64,000 nt of DNA, taken from contig CM035807.1 in NCBI GenBank assembly GCA_020466095.1, forward strand, positions 53,534,752-53,598,751, read 5' to 3'. Each line of letters starts with the position of its first letter. Within the stretch, counting starts at the first letter, position 1. The position numbers and the translations under genes are program-made. The DNA is from Chlorops oryzae (Eukaryota > Arthropoda > Insecta > Diptera > Chloropidae). Below the pieces are notes generated by a model. The model had not been told where the DNA came from, searched no databases, and saw only the letters and a list, made by a program, of their open reading frames with translations. This document shows, piece after piece, positions 10,200-21,719 of the stretch.

Positions 10200-12606
10200 T
10201 GGCGGCAAAAGGTTGGGATTCTTGCTGATTGGCCACATTTCCTTTGAGAGCTTCAGAAAGCTTGGGCCTTCAAACCACATGGAGTTTACCAGAGCGCTTG
10301 GATTGCAACCTCTGGATGCAAGATCTGCTGGATTCTGCTTCGTTGGTATATGACGCCACACTGCCTTTGGTGCCCATGATTGTATGTCAGCAATTCTATT
10401 TGCAACGAAAGTGTTGAGAGAGGATGGATGTGACTGAGTCCAATGTAAGACGATCTCAGAATCAGACCAAAAATTAATATTGCCTACGTAAGGACTTACT
10501 ATGTGCTCAATATGGTTCCACAGTTTTGCCAACAGATGTGATGCGCATAATTCTAATTGTGGAGCGATTTAGTTTTGATAGGGGCGACTTTTGATTTTGC
10601 TGTTATTAATCGTACAGTCGGTTTTCCATTTTTCTCGCTGCGCACAAAAATGCAGCAACCATTTGCGCGTATTGATGCGTCTGCGAAACCGTGTATTTCC
10701 ACTTTTGAAGTTAAATCCGTGTTGACGTATCGTGGGACCTTTGTTTCGTTTATACGCGTCAACTCGCTGAAAAATGTTTCCCATTGGGTGTGCCATTGGG
10801 CTGGAATAGATTCATTCCAATTTATTTTAAGAATCCACAATTCTTGCAATATAATCTTAACCTTTGTTAGAATAGGGCAAATAAGCCCAAGTGGGTCAAA
10901 AAACCGAGCACAAGTTGACAATATGTTTCGTTTTGTTGGCTTTAGTCTACCGAATTCGTTCTGTAGCGCAAATGTAAATATATTAGCCTTAGGGCACCAA
11001 GAAACTCCTAAAGTCTTGGTAGGGTCGCTGTCATTTACTTTTAATAATTTTTGATCTTTATTTGGTGAAGAAATTTCAACATTGGAGCTCCATTTTGCCA
11101 GTGTAAAGCCTCCCTTTGTTAAGATTTCATCTGTTTGATTTTGAATTTCGTGCAATTCTTCCAAGCTGTCGGCTCCTGATAGCATATCGTCAACGTAAAA
11201 ATCTTCACGCACGACTTTCGCTCCAATTGGAAAAGCATCTTTATTAATTTCACTCATTAGCTTAAGCAACGTATAGCTAAGAAAGGGGCTGGAGCAGTTC
11301 CATATGTCACCGTATTAAGCTGATATGTTTGAATAGGCTGATTTTTGTTTTTTCGCCACAATATAAGTTGGAATTTTCTATCTTCTTCAGCAACCTCAAC
11401 TTGCCTATACATTTTCGTAATATCAGCACATATCGCAAACCTTCGGAATCTAAATTTTAACAACATTATGTAAAGCTCAGGCTGGATAGTTGGGCCGACC
11501 ATTAAGGTATCGTTCAATGAGATATCAGATGAACTCTTGCTTGACGCATCGAACACTACTCGTAGTTTTGTACTCGAACTTTGAAGTTTCAAAACAATTT
11601 GGTGAGGTATAACATAATTTGGTGTATCAAACAATTTATCTCTAGCAAGCCACATGTGATTTAAACTTTTATATTCTTTCATGAAACCGTTGTACATTTT
11701 GCGAATTTCTGGCGATTTTGCCAGTCTGCGTTCCAACGATAAAAATCTGCGTTTTGCGGTGTCAAAGGATTTGTCCAACTTTGATGTTGATAATTTAAAT
11801 GGTAATCGTACCTTAAATCGACCATTGTCTAATCTTTGCAGATTTTTATAAAAATGTTTTTCACATGACTGATGCTCGTCAGAATATGTGTTTGAAGCAG
11901 CCACCTCTTCGATTTCCCAGAAACTTCGGAGCGCCTTGTCAATTGATTCAAGACGTTCTTCACCTTCAACATTTAAAAGGTGACACGATCTTCTGGTGGT
12001 AGCAGGCTTATATTTACCGGCAACTATCCAACCGAACAACGTTTTTTGTATAACAGTCATAGAATCATGCACTTTTATATGTCCAATTGAGAGCAGTTCG
12101 AAAAATATATCTGCACCAATTAGCATATCGACCTTTTGCCTTTTATAAAACCATGGGACGGCTAACACTATTTTGGACGGGAGATCCCAATTTTGAATAG
12201 AAATGTCGACTTCTGGCTGAGGATTTGATACGGATTTTAAAACAAACAATTCAGTAGTAAATTGATGTGAGCTTATGCGAAACTTAACGGTTGCCTGAAC
12301 CTTGTGGAACTCTGATGAGCTTACATCATTGATGCATGAAATGTTTAAGTGTGTGCTCTCACGTTTCAGCTTTAATTTGTTAACAAACTCTTCGCTTATT
12401 ACATTGATCTGATAGCCAGAATCCAGAAGTGCACGCGCAAGATGGAAAACACCACACTTATCTTTGATTTGAAGAAGAGCTGTTGCCAAAACAACGATTT
12501 CTTCAGAGGAATTAATATGCATGACAGATTGACTAGGTCCTTGAGCCGAATTATTTGATTGTGTTGATGGCTCGTGTCGATTTGATACGTCTTTACGATG
12601 CAACAA
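10200..12606 (-). pseudogene. BEL/Pao element 2 protease, RT and RNase H
   Basis: From right to left: aspartic protease (ALLDSGYQINVISEEF at about 12405-12450), the BEL spacer, RT with the palm motif CADITKMYRQVEV (about 11400-11440) and catalytic FYVDDML (about 11190), then RNase H (GFADAS, about 10690) and the connection region. Breaks are a frameshift near 11263 (AIRCL... to LKLMSE) and another near 10555, where the LELCASHLLAKLWN motif is in a different frame. All recognisable catalytic residues of the protease and RT remain. Confidence 0.85.
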
Positions 12607-13779
12607 GGTGTGCTGCGGACGTTTGCATATAGTGCAGTTTGAACTACGGCATCGTGAAACTTTATGCCCCTTGTTAAGACAGTTAATACACAGAGAATCT
12701 TTTTTTACAAATTCAAAACGTTCTTGAATATCCTTTTCATCTGCGAACTGTTAACGTTTTGAAATTTTACGCTCAGAGCTCTTACAGAATACGCACTTAG
12801 CGTCGATAGACGCATGATTGTCTTTTGTGCATGACTTTGTGTCAGGCCTTTTATCGGAAGACGGTTTGCCTTTGAACTTGTTTCCATCGGACTTTGATTG
12901 CTTGTCTTCATTGATCTCAAGTGATTGACAACGACGAATCATGACGTCAACGCAGTCGGACCACTTGGGAAGTTTAGAATAATCTAATTGATCATTCCAA
13001 CGAGCTTTAGTTCCCGCGTCTACCTTCGACAAAATTAAATGAATCAGAATGGCGTTTGTAACATCTGAATCATTACCAATTGTTAACAATGAGTCATAAA
13101 AGGCTGAGACAGTATCAATCATTTTCCGAAGATCGGATGCACACGCTTTAGACATTTACAGAATATCAAACATTTGAGAAATATTGTCGCAAAATATTAA
13201 GCATTTTTTATTATATCTTTCGTCTAATCTTTTTAACGCATTTTGACAAATTTCCTCTGTGATTTGAAATGCCTTTACTGTCAATAAAGCTTCCCCTGAC
13301 AAGCAGTTCAACAAGTGGTTAAATTTTTCAATATCGGATAATGAAACTTCGTCGTCGACTAAATTTTTAAATGTACTGATAAAATTTTTATAATCAGAAT
13401 ATTTGCCATCAAATTTAGGCAACTTCAAGCTGGCTAACCGATTAGGTGGAGGAATAGAAATAGTATGGTCAACTATTGACGCATCACGGTTTCTTGATGG
13501 ACCAAGCAACATCAGAATTTCGGTCTTCGTCGAAATGCACAATTCCTCAATTTCGCTTCTTTTATCATCGGTAGGATCAAGCTTTTCAATTTCTGTTTGG
13601 TAAGCCATGATTTGCTTGCTATAAGACGTGACAATTTCTAACCTACATTCTAGGTCGATCGGATTATAGCCTGTTTTACCTACTTCAAATTGATTCTTTA
13701 TTCGCGTTATGTTCCCTTTAGCTGTAGCTCTTTGTTGTTTGAATTGAGCTAGTAAAGTTGCATTTGGCTCCTCAATCAT
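12607..13779 (-). pseudogene. BEL/Pao element 2 gag
   Basis: Starts at the ATG at 13779 (MIEEPNATLLAQF). An in-frame TAA at about 13156-13158 is followed immediately by ATG in the same frame. A frameshift lies near 12715-12760. The zinc knuckles CINCLNKGHKVSRC and CTICKRPQHTLLH (about 12610-12690) lie past the shift and run into the protease frame. The protein would form the particle and bind RNA. Confidence 0.8.
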
Positions 13780-14942
13780 TATTGTGTGTTGAACGAAACG
13801 ATTTTATGAATTTATATAATGCCTTGTATGGTACTCGAATCGACAATGCAGTATATAAAGTAAAAGTTGTTTGGTTAAAATAATCACCTTTCACTTCTGA
13901 CGCTTGAAAGTTGTCACTGCACTCAAATGGTCTTAAAGCGAAAAACAGCAGTGTTGAGCAGCAACAACGACCGTAATCTGACGACAGCACCAAGGCGTGA
14001 TTATTAAGAAAAAGTAAAAAAACGCGCGTAAGTGCTTCAACGTAGTCAAAAGCAACAACAATATATGTGCTACGTTTCAATGTCAAACAACAACAGCAAA
14101 GTATGTGATGCCACCAACTGACATACATACGCTCAACTACGAAACACTATAGCCGGTGAACAGAAATGACGAATAACTGCAAAATGTACAGTTGCGCTTA
14201 TTTGCAGTTTCTCAAATCAATGTCAAAATCTTCAGCCTTTATCGCCAATACTACGATAATTGTCTGAAATAACTTACTATGTATTCCAACTGAGCGAAAA
14301 TGTGGACGGAAAATAAGCAAACTACTAGTTTAACATGCACTTAAGAGTGTAGCATGCATGCGTTCGACTAACTGTTTCAGTATTCAAAAATGTATGTAAT
14401 ATGTGCATATGTAATTTTATTATAAAGGCAACTGTGCATATATATGTATGTATGTGTATATGAAACTTATTCCAGCTAGAGAACATGGACTTAAATTTGC
14501 GAATTTAAGTTAAGTTTGCGCATTTGGATCAACTCAAATGATTATAGGCTTATTAAAAAACTTTATGAAACGCACTTTCAATGTCCAAACTGATTATCGT
14601 ACCTCTTGTTTCACCTTTTCGGTTTCAAAATACTTGCGCCCCATATGGTTTCCTTATGAAACGTCCACGATTCCAAGTGTATCCAAATAGCTTCCAAATC
14701 CAGTAAGGCGAATTAGCAACAACAACGAATAGTTTCGCACGTGGTAGGAGTCTGGAGCGGTATCAACACCAGAAGGAGACCACAAAGCAGCAGCAGCAAC
14801 CACAATTTCCCTCGTGGCAAAAAAAAACGTGAAGCGGCAACAACAACGAATAAGCCAGCTCGAATGGTTACGATCGCGGAAATACTTAAAAAAAACTTTA
14901 TAATTTTTTTTTATCAAATAAACTGGAACTATCTATTTAAAA
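13780..14942 (-). other. BEL/Pao element 2 leader, noncoding
   Basis: About 1.2 kb between primer site and gag with CAA-type repeats (for example about 14085 and 14790) and no conserved coding frame. It corresponds to the long leaders of the other two BEL elements. Confidence 0.55.
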
Positions 14943-14960
14943 GTCCGTGCTCGGGCGCCA
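14943..14960 (-). promoter_or_regulatory. Primer-binding site, tRNA-Lys-like
   Basis: The minus strand reads TGGCGCCCGAGCACGGAC, starting four bases after the LTR end. The first ten bases equal the start of the well-known lysine-tRNA primer sites (TGGCGCCCGA). The tRNA assignment is by resemblance only. Confidence 0.75.
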
Positions 14961-14964
14961 AATC

Positions 14965-15354
14965 GTTGTGAATAATAGTTTTTAATCACATAAATAAAGT
15001 TAAATTCAATTTTATTTAAACAATTGTAGGAAAATAATAATACACGCACGAAATCGGCTGACTTAATTGCTTCACGCTCAAAATGAAACTGAAACTCGGT
15101 TTGATTTGACTGCTCGCTGTTAATGAGTGGAAGGCAAATCTAAAAGAGCGGTTGTGACCGAACTATGAACGCGTTACGTATACAATAAAAGGAATATCTC
15201 TTAACGTTATTCGTAGAGGAACACAATAATTACAATTCATTTGATATAACATAATTTTTACCTTCTTGGTATTTTAGCTTAAGATAAATTTATACAAGTC
15301 AATTAAATTCAATCAAACTGTGATTAGCAAGTGTTATTGTTCAAAGAACGAACA
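14965..15354 (-). repeat. 5' LTR of BEL/Pao element 2
   Basis: 390-bp partner of 9193-9582. It contains the promoter of the element by position. Its outer end abuts the target duplication AAATGT (15355-15360). Confidence 0.93.
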
Positions 15355-15360
15355 AAATGT

Positions 15361-15839
15361 TTGTAGGTTTGTGTTAAGTGCTTACTTTTGTAGCCCATGT
15401 ATTTCACTTTGTGCTTATAGGTAAATCGTAAAAGTGGGTAGTCTAATACAGCCATTAATGCAAGCCAAGAGATTAATATTTAACGACTGCTTTAGTAAAT
15501 TTTCTCTATATTGTTATGCACAATTAAGGCTTTCAAATCAACATACGTACCGCAAATTATTAAACTAATTATAGTCGACAAAAACAAAGGAATATGTAAA
15601 ATTGGCCAATTAGTGTAAGTAATACAATTGTTTTTTTTTTAGGTTTTCAGAGCATTGACCGAAAACCAAAGTGTTATTATGCTTAGTTGACACTGTTCAC
15701 TTTTCATAATTTTCCTTGTGCTTTGCTTGTACTTTTTTGTTTTTATTCTTTTGGTTGTGTGCACCTGCTTTAAGTTGCTCATGAAAACAAAAGCATCGTG
15801 AGGCAAAACATGTGCTCCAAATTTTTTATATTTGCTCAC
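15361..15839. other. Intron-like sequence between putative host exons
   Basis: AT-rich sequence without gene motifs. Its right end is the donor (GTGAGC on the minus strand) of the exon at 15840-15967. Without the BEL insertion the intron would be about 1.1 kb. Confidence 0.5.
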
Positions 15840-15967
15840 CTGGCATCGGCTCTGGAGGTGTGACTAAGGAAATCGAGGAATTGATTTGACTTATATGCTT
15901 GACTCGCCCGATTGTGAAGATTGTAATCGTAAATATTGTAAGATATAGAGTTTTGATGCTGATACTC
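15840..15967 (-). CDS. Putative host-gene exon (upstream of 8381-8592)
   Basis: 128 bp on the minus strand. A GCATAG acceptor ends at 15968, with a CTAAC branch-point-like sequence about 20 bases upstream, and a GTGAGC donor starts at 15839. It encodes 42 residues plus two bases (AG). The peptide is polar and aromatic-rich (EYQHQNSISYNIYDYNLHNR, then a segment ending FLDFLSHTSRADA) and matches no transposon family I know. The two trailing bases join with the single leading base of 8381-8592 to give an Arg codon, and both exons stay open. The combined 113 residues resemble a disordered region of a regulatory protein. Gene identity is unknown. Confidence 0.55.
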
Positions 15968-16414
15968 CTATGCTGCATAGAATATGCTTGTCTGTTAGAA
16001 GGTTTTTAGCGTCATGGAGTTGTTTTTGGAATTTGTTGAGTTGTTCCAAACAAGACTAAAAACTGGATGCTGGCTATAAAATCTTATTTCTATCAATTGG
16101 TTGTGGATGTAATTCTTCTGAACATTGCGTACGAGTTTTGTATTACGCTTAAATTTACTTCTTGTCCCCGAATTGTAATGGTGTTGCCTTTTACGACACA
16201 ATTAAGTGCAATTGCAAGTATTCCAGTGTGCGTAATTGATAGTTATCCAGCAGGACAAAAAGATATGTAGTTTCACTGGGTCATACAGGTGCCATTATCA
16301 CGCAAGCCAAATTGTGGGACATGTTATCGTGGAGTGATGCTATTTATATTCTTGAATCGCATTGGCCTCTTAAATTTGAATAGGGTGAAAGCGTTAGTTG
16401 AGCGTTAGCATGAA
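15968..16414. other. Intergenic or intronic, one weak coding-like stretch
   Basis: Between the putative exon and the gypsy LTR. A minus-strand frame open over about 16090-16240 reads like protein (for example ITHTGILAIALN) but lacks an acceptor at its start and a clear donor, so it is not called. Confidence 0.4.
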
Positions 16415-16782
16415 AGTTAGCCATATCACGTTGTATGTCAACGTGATAGCTAAATTGTATAACGCTTATAATGCTCATCGAAGTCACTGAGCTCAGCACG
16501 CGCAGCCGATCTTAACGCAACTTCATGAGCGTAGCACTACTCAGCCCAACACGCGTGCGCGATCAGCATAACCGTGAGCGTACGATCGCTGACAAGTCGT
16601 TTTTAGGGATTTAAAATAAGTTTTCAATAAGGTTAATTGTAAATTGAAGTTCAGTTGGAATTTGGGACACAACCGACGCGTTAGAACCAATAAAAATTTA
16701 TAACGTTAAATTATTGAATTTTCTATTGCGGCACGATACGCCGCTGATATTTTTTGCAAATTAGCTCATAAGGAGCTTAACT
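16415..16782 (+). repeat. 5' LTR of gypsy element 1
   Basis: 368 bp. It shares long blocks with 28289-28624, for example the ATCACGTTGTATGTCAACGT palindromic start and the GCGGCACGATACGCCGC near the end. A GGAGC/GCTC hairpin lies at its 3' edge. A primer-site-like TGGAGCCCGAGCAG follows at 16782. Confidence 0.8.
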
Positions 16783-17599
16783 GGAGCCCGAGCAGATTAG
16801 TGAGTGTATTGTGGTCCTTAAATCCAAAAAAAGTTTTAGAATTAATTCAGTCTGTGGAAATTGTGATGAAAAAATAGTGCAATAACTCAATTACCTGCAT
16901 TAACTCGTTAACGCATGATTAAAAATGTGATTATTCATACAAAAATGTCAAGTTAATCACCTCAATAATGCATGCATTAAAATTTAACGCAGATAAAAGA
17001 GCATGGTTGCATTTCGACTTGTTTGCAAAAAGTACGAAAAATTTCAACCCTCAATAGAAAAGTACGTAAAATAACAACCGTTCTGTCAAATTAAAAGAAA
17101 TGCTGAAATAAAAATCAAATTGAAAATAGAAAGTCCAAGGCGTAAGTAAATTTATCTAAGCTTTTTCACACATTGAAATCAAATGAAGAATGTAAAAACA
17201 TACATATATCGTTTATATCTAGCAAAATTTAAAAGAGGGAAATTTTTCACTTTTCTTACAGCAGCTTCCGACGAATTCAGCTGATAAGTTAATGCACAGT
17301 GCGCAAGTGCAAACGACAGTGATTAACTTTATGCGTTAACATTATTGTATATAGTTAATGCACTAGGTGGAAACGTGCTATAAGAAGAGACCTTTTCGGA
17401 GAAATTGAAAAATACTTGTTTTATTGACTTTGTCGTATTTTGCAATCATTTTCAATACACCCTTTCAATATTTAAATAAAGGAAATAAAAATTTCGCTTT
17501 AACAGTTTACAAGAGGGCTCAACGCCGTGCTCAAACAATGTTAAGGACTTAAGATAGCATCAGAAGGTAAGAAAGCACCCCCAGCGCACAAGATTCCCT

Positions 17600-18620
17600 T
17601 ATTCAAAAAGTTTAGAATTTCGATGCACTTCTGGCATCCGTAGAGAGGTCAAACACGCCTCTTCAAGCCACAGACCTTCCGCGGGTGACGCCTCTAGTAG
17701 CACCTCAAACGAAAGAAGATTTGAAAGACATAGGACGGCTACCTGACTCGACAAAAGAAATTCAGTACGTTTTGTGGGTGCATTGCGTTGAGACCACTTT
17801 TAAAAATTATGAAATAGTTAGGGATCGAACAATCTACCGTGCCAAAATCCAACACATAAGACAGCGGGTTAGGGAAGCCGCCGGCGCGACTGTAGCATCT
17901 TATAACATCTATGAAGCAGATTGGCTTAAATATAAAAAGGTGCTGATCTGAATAATGCAGACAAAAGAGACCTTAACATGCTAGATCGCCAGCTCTACCG
18001 TCTTTACTAAGGGAAATTATCACTTGATCAATCTTATGCAAGGGTAAACCACCAACTTTATTTGTAAGTCAATTTAATTAAAACAGAGCCTTGTCCCCAA
18101 GACGAATGCTAGGGAAAACCCGAACCATTCCGCGAAAGAGCGGTAGATATCTTCAGTTGGGGTCTAAATGGCGACCTTCCTACGATCCTGGGGCTAGTGA
18201 AACCAAAATCTTCCCTGAACGTAATCATGTTGCCTTGACTTACAGAACAAGAGTCTAAGAACTTTCGCGATACTCGACCGAAATGTGAAAAAATAAAGTT
18301 ACGGTACCAATAAACGCAATTCTGAGGGGGAAAACACCCCACTTTAATTCTCAAGGTTCTTTTCAACATTTTAACCCTCAGAGGTCTCTTTTAAGAGCTC
18401 CCCTTAAACGGCCGCATTACGCAGGCAATGGCCAGCATAACAGACAAGCGCCCTCAGGACCTACAGCACTTATTTAAGTCTTCTGAAAAAATGGACGTAG
18501 AAAGCTTAGTACAAAAAAGAAACGTGAACTACATGAATCGACCATCTCAGTGGACGAATTGAAATGGGGGAGCTAGTTCTGCACAAGCTAACATAACCTA
18601 GCAGCAACGCATGATTTACA
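17600..18620 (+). pseudogene. Gypsy element 1 gag remnant
   Basis: The best-preserved piece is 17685-17951 (88 codons), with the charged, helical character of gypsy gag near its middle (RAKIQHIRQRVREAAGATVA, followed by a YEADW segment). Many stops occur before and after. No Cys/His knuckle is seen, which fits errantivirus-like gag. 16783-17600 is leader sequence with no gene. Confidence 0.5.
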
Positions 18621-18799
18621 CTGTACCAAAATAATACCACAAGCGGATGGGCTGTGAAGAAAATCCTTGCGAGGACATGAGTAAGGTCCTTTCAGAGCTT
18701 TGTGAAGAATCTGAAGGTCACAATTTAGAAGGCGAGAGCGATTCGGTAGAAGACGAAACAAATTTTACAATGGGGGCCTGGTGTCAGGTGTACCATATT

Positions 18800-19180
18800 T
18801 AGAATATGATACGTAGGACCGGGGAAAGCTTCAATTTCTGGTCGACATGGAAACTAACAAAAATAACGTAAGTCCCCGAATAGAAGCAAACGTCATGCCT
18901 ACAGACAAACTCTTTTTTGTTAACTCAGCAGCAGGTAAAATAGAGACTAAAGAAAAAATTTATAGGAAATTTGTCGAGTTCCCAGGTAGGTATACGTCTA
19001 CAACGTTTTTCGCTCTTCCAGAGCTTTAATCCTTCGACTGCATTATAGGCGACGGTACGTTCAAGGAGCTCAGGACCGTGCTCGATAGGGGCTAAGACCT
19101 TTTGATCTTAAAACCCGACACGGTGATACTCCTGAAGCCCAAAGAAGCAGAAGAAGTGAACTCCCTTGGCCTGTTGTTTC
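18800..19180 (+). pseudogene. Gypsy element 1 protease region
   Basis: An open stretch at 18847-19029 and the following frame resemble the gypsy protease/pre-RT region: KLFFVNSAAGKIETKEKIY, then FFALPEL, then CIIGDGTF (about 19041) in place of the family's flap and IIGxD motif. In-frame stops follow. Confidence 0.5.
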
Positions 19181-19798
19181 CCCAACTGAGTGAACAAGTT
19201 ATGTAAGAGTTGCGCCCGATTGTTTATAAGTTTGCAAAACTTATTGAGCCTCTGAGCGCGAATTAAGATACAAAAACGACTGTAAGAGCAGAAATAAAAA
19301 CGAGTACCGACGAGCCGATCTACGCTTAAAGCTATCCTTACCCGGCGAATATGAGCAAGGAAGTTGATAGGTAGATTCAGGAATTATTGTCTGAAGGGAT
19401 TATTCGCACTAACAATTCAACGACCTGGGTGGTGCCGCAAAAGCCCAAACCGTATGGTGAAAAACAGTACCAAATGGCCGTAGACTTCAACCGATTGAAC
19501 CGGTTAACATCTCCGACACCTACCCTGGCTCCGATATAAATAGTACCCTTTCTAGTATAAAGATCGCTAGGTTTTTCACCACAAAAGATTTGACCTCCGG
19601 TTTCTACCAGATTGCGATGAAAGATAGCGATATTCCGAACCCCGCATGCTATACAATGAATGACATGTTTGAATTCTTACGGCTTTCCTTTGAATTAAAA
19701 AGTGCGCCGGCCATATTACAAACGATGATCGACGATGCATTGAAAGTATATATTAGACGCATCTGTTACGTGTATTAATATTATATTATCATCTGAAG

Positions 19799-20578
19799 TA
19801 GAGCTGGGCGCGTGAGTGATCTTTCACGCACGCTCACGCACGCTCTTATAGCAAGTCAAGCACAATCACATCACGTCCGTGAATGTGCGTGAGTTCAAAT
19901 ATCGTGATTTTCACCGTGAGTGAGTGAAAAATTACGCACGCACGGGCTACTCACGGAAATCCATTATGGGTATGCATTCAGACCTCGAACTTAGTAAACT
20001 TTCAGAACTTTTTAAACAGCCGTGAAAGCTTTTATGTGTTTTGACAGTTAACGCAAAGAAGTTCTCAGACTTCACTCGTTCGAGGGTTCGAATGAATTCC
20101 CAAATTAATTCATAAAACCAAAGTAGGCATTGAGTAGAAAATATCACCGAAGAAAAAATTTCAAACTAGTTGAGTTTGAAGCAAACTTATCTTAACGCAA
20201 AATGAATGTACCGAACATAAAACATAGGCAATTAAACAGGTGTACACACAAAATCTTCTTGCATTGGATGCATCGTGCGAAGTTTTCGATAGCACCCTCG
20301 AATTTGACTACTACAAATCCAGTCCAAACTTCACTTTTATGCTTCGGAGGCGTGAAAAATGAATACCGAGGATCTAATGGATCCTTTTTTAAATCATTTT
20401 CGATTACTTGTTTTCTGTTCGGTACATTCATTTTGCCTTTAGATCAGTTTGCTTCAAACTCAAATAGTTAAAAAATTTTTCTTTGGAGATATTTTCTACT
20501 CAATGCCTACTTTGGTTTAATGAATTAATGTTTTTCCGTGAGTAGCCCGTGCGTGCGTAATTTTTCACTCTAGCTCTA
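19799..20578 (-). mobile_element. Non-autonomous hAT-type element with foldback arms
   Basis: 780 bp flanked by the 8-bp duplication ATCTGAAG (19791-19798 and 20579-20586). The ends are TAGAGCTG at the left and its complement AGCTCTA at the right. A perfect 36-bp inverted repeat lies at 19924-19959 and 20533-20568, and a longer imperfect inverted repeat links about 20100-20215 with about 20405-20530, so the element can fold into a large hairpin. An 8-bp duplication with TAGAG-type ends is characteristic of hAT. The interior encodes a BED-finger remnant. It interrupts the gypsy RT exactly. Confidence 0.88.
20192..20431 (-). pseudogene. BED-type zinc-finger remnant in hAT-type element
   Basis: A 79-residue frame on the minus strand containing SEVWTGFVVVKFEGA followed by ARCIQCKKIL. 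That is the Trp, Phe and first Cys-x2-Cys of a BED finger, which sits at the N-terminus of many hAT transposases and binds DNA. The second half of the finger and all of the DDE/dimerisation domain are missing, so it cannot be an active transposase. It links the foldback element to a hAT parent. Confidence 0.6.
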
Positions 20579-21719
20579 ATCTGAAGTACATATTTGACCT
20601 CTCATGTGAGGCACATTGAACCGGTTTTTTCGCGGCTTCTTGAAGCTGGTATTTCGATAAATCTTGAGAAAACGCATTTTTGGGAAGAAAGTGTTGAATT
20701 CTTGGGTTCCGTCGACACTCCAAATGTTATTCTTCCTGAAAAAAAAATAGAAGCAATTAATTGAAAGATGCCGCCAGCCAAAGTGAAGGAATTAAAGCGA
20801 TTCTTGGCAATGACTTCCTAATATAGAAAATTTGTAAGGGACTACGCAAAAATCGCGAAGCCTCTTACAAACCTACCTGTGGGGAACACGCAGAAATCAA
20901 AGCGAGGCGGTCCAAAACCATTCCTGTAGGGCTATATTCTGAAGCAATGGAGGCTTTTTAAACGCTTTAGAATTCGTTAACTTTCGTTGAGATTCTGGTC
21001 TTGACAGATTTTGACATACCTTTACGATTGACAACCGATGCTTTGGATTTCGCCCTAGGTTAAATAGATAAGGCAAAAGCCTTTATTTCAAGAAGCCTAT
21101 CGCGTACAGATGAAAACTATGCTACGAACGAAAAATAAATTTTGGCCGATGTTTGGCACTCGACAATTTACGGAGCTATCTTTATGGCGCAAAGAATGTG
21201 CTGATTTACCCTGAACACCCGCCTTTATCATTTTCGCTCAGTATCCGAAACTATAACGCAAATCTAAAGCGATCGAAGGCAAGAATAGAAGTGTGTTAAC
21301 GCGATTTATTTTGCATGCATTTTCCATTGCTCATTTGGCAACCCTAGTCAAGTGAAAAAGCAAAAAATTTAGCGCTCGAAGAAACTTATTTTAATTCAAC
21401 TAAAAACAAATACGGAGAAAGTGAAGACGTTGTCAAACATATTCAGGAGCCCAAAGGGGCACGAGCGGTAAAGTTTCCCGAATTCGATGTCGCCAATTCA
21501 ATTTGTGATTTGGCGGCGCTCTAAATAAAGATAAGTATCGTGACAAACATACAAACGTACGTGTTTCTGTTTTTACATCGTAATCTTATTACAGACACAT
21601 ACTAGACAGAGACAACTGGTCTCTGCAGCTGTTTACAGCTGTCAGCTGCTCTTAAAAGAAGTGATGGCAATTGATAGATCACAACCACCAAGCAGCAACC
21701 TCGACACGAACCATAAGTA

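Larger units (their letters stand above)
9193..15354 (-). mobile_element. BEL/Pao LTR retrotransposon, both LTRs, internal deletion
   Basis: A 6,162-bp element. LTRs of 390 bp (9193-9582 and 14965-15354) begin TGTTCG and end CACAAC when read on the minus strand. The 6-bp sequence AAATGT lies directly outside both ends (9187-9192 and 15355-15360), a target duplication near the usual 5 bp of BEL/Pao. I count roughly 14 differences between the LTRs, which points to an insertion of moderate age. The coding region has gag, protease, RT, RNase H and the integrase C-terminus, but the integrase catalytic core is deleted. It sits within the intron between the two putative host exons. Confidence 0.93.
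19320..21500 (+). pseudogene. Gypsy element 1 RT and RNase H, split by hAT-type element
   Basis: RT begins near 19370 (GIIRTNNSTTWVVPQKPKP), continues with VDFNRLN (about 19480) and TSGFYQIAMKDSDI (19590). It is split at 19791-20586 by the hAT-type insertion. It resumes with the palm/thumb (AGISINLEKTHF, EFLGS at about 20700), and RNase H follows near 21000-21130 (LTTDALDFALG). The catalytic YxDD region falls next to the insertion and is not preserved clearly. Stops are frequent. Confidence 0.75.

Noticed and set aside
13772..14128. 118-residue minus-strand protein in the BEL leader
   Set aside because: Cys/Leu-rich chance frame within leader sequence that includes the gag start; no motif and wrong frame for gag.
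16090..16240. A third host exon upstream of 15840-15967
   Set aside because: The minus-strand frame reads like protein but has no acceptor at its start and no convincing donor or phase match.
20202..20471. Plus-strand 89-residue protein inside the hAT-type element
   Set aside because: Mirror of the minus-strand BED frame, caused by the inverted-repeat structure.
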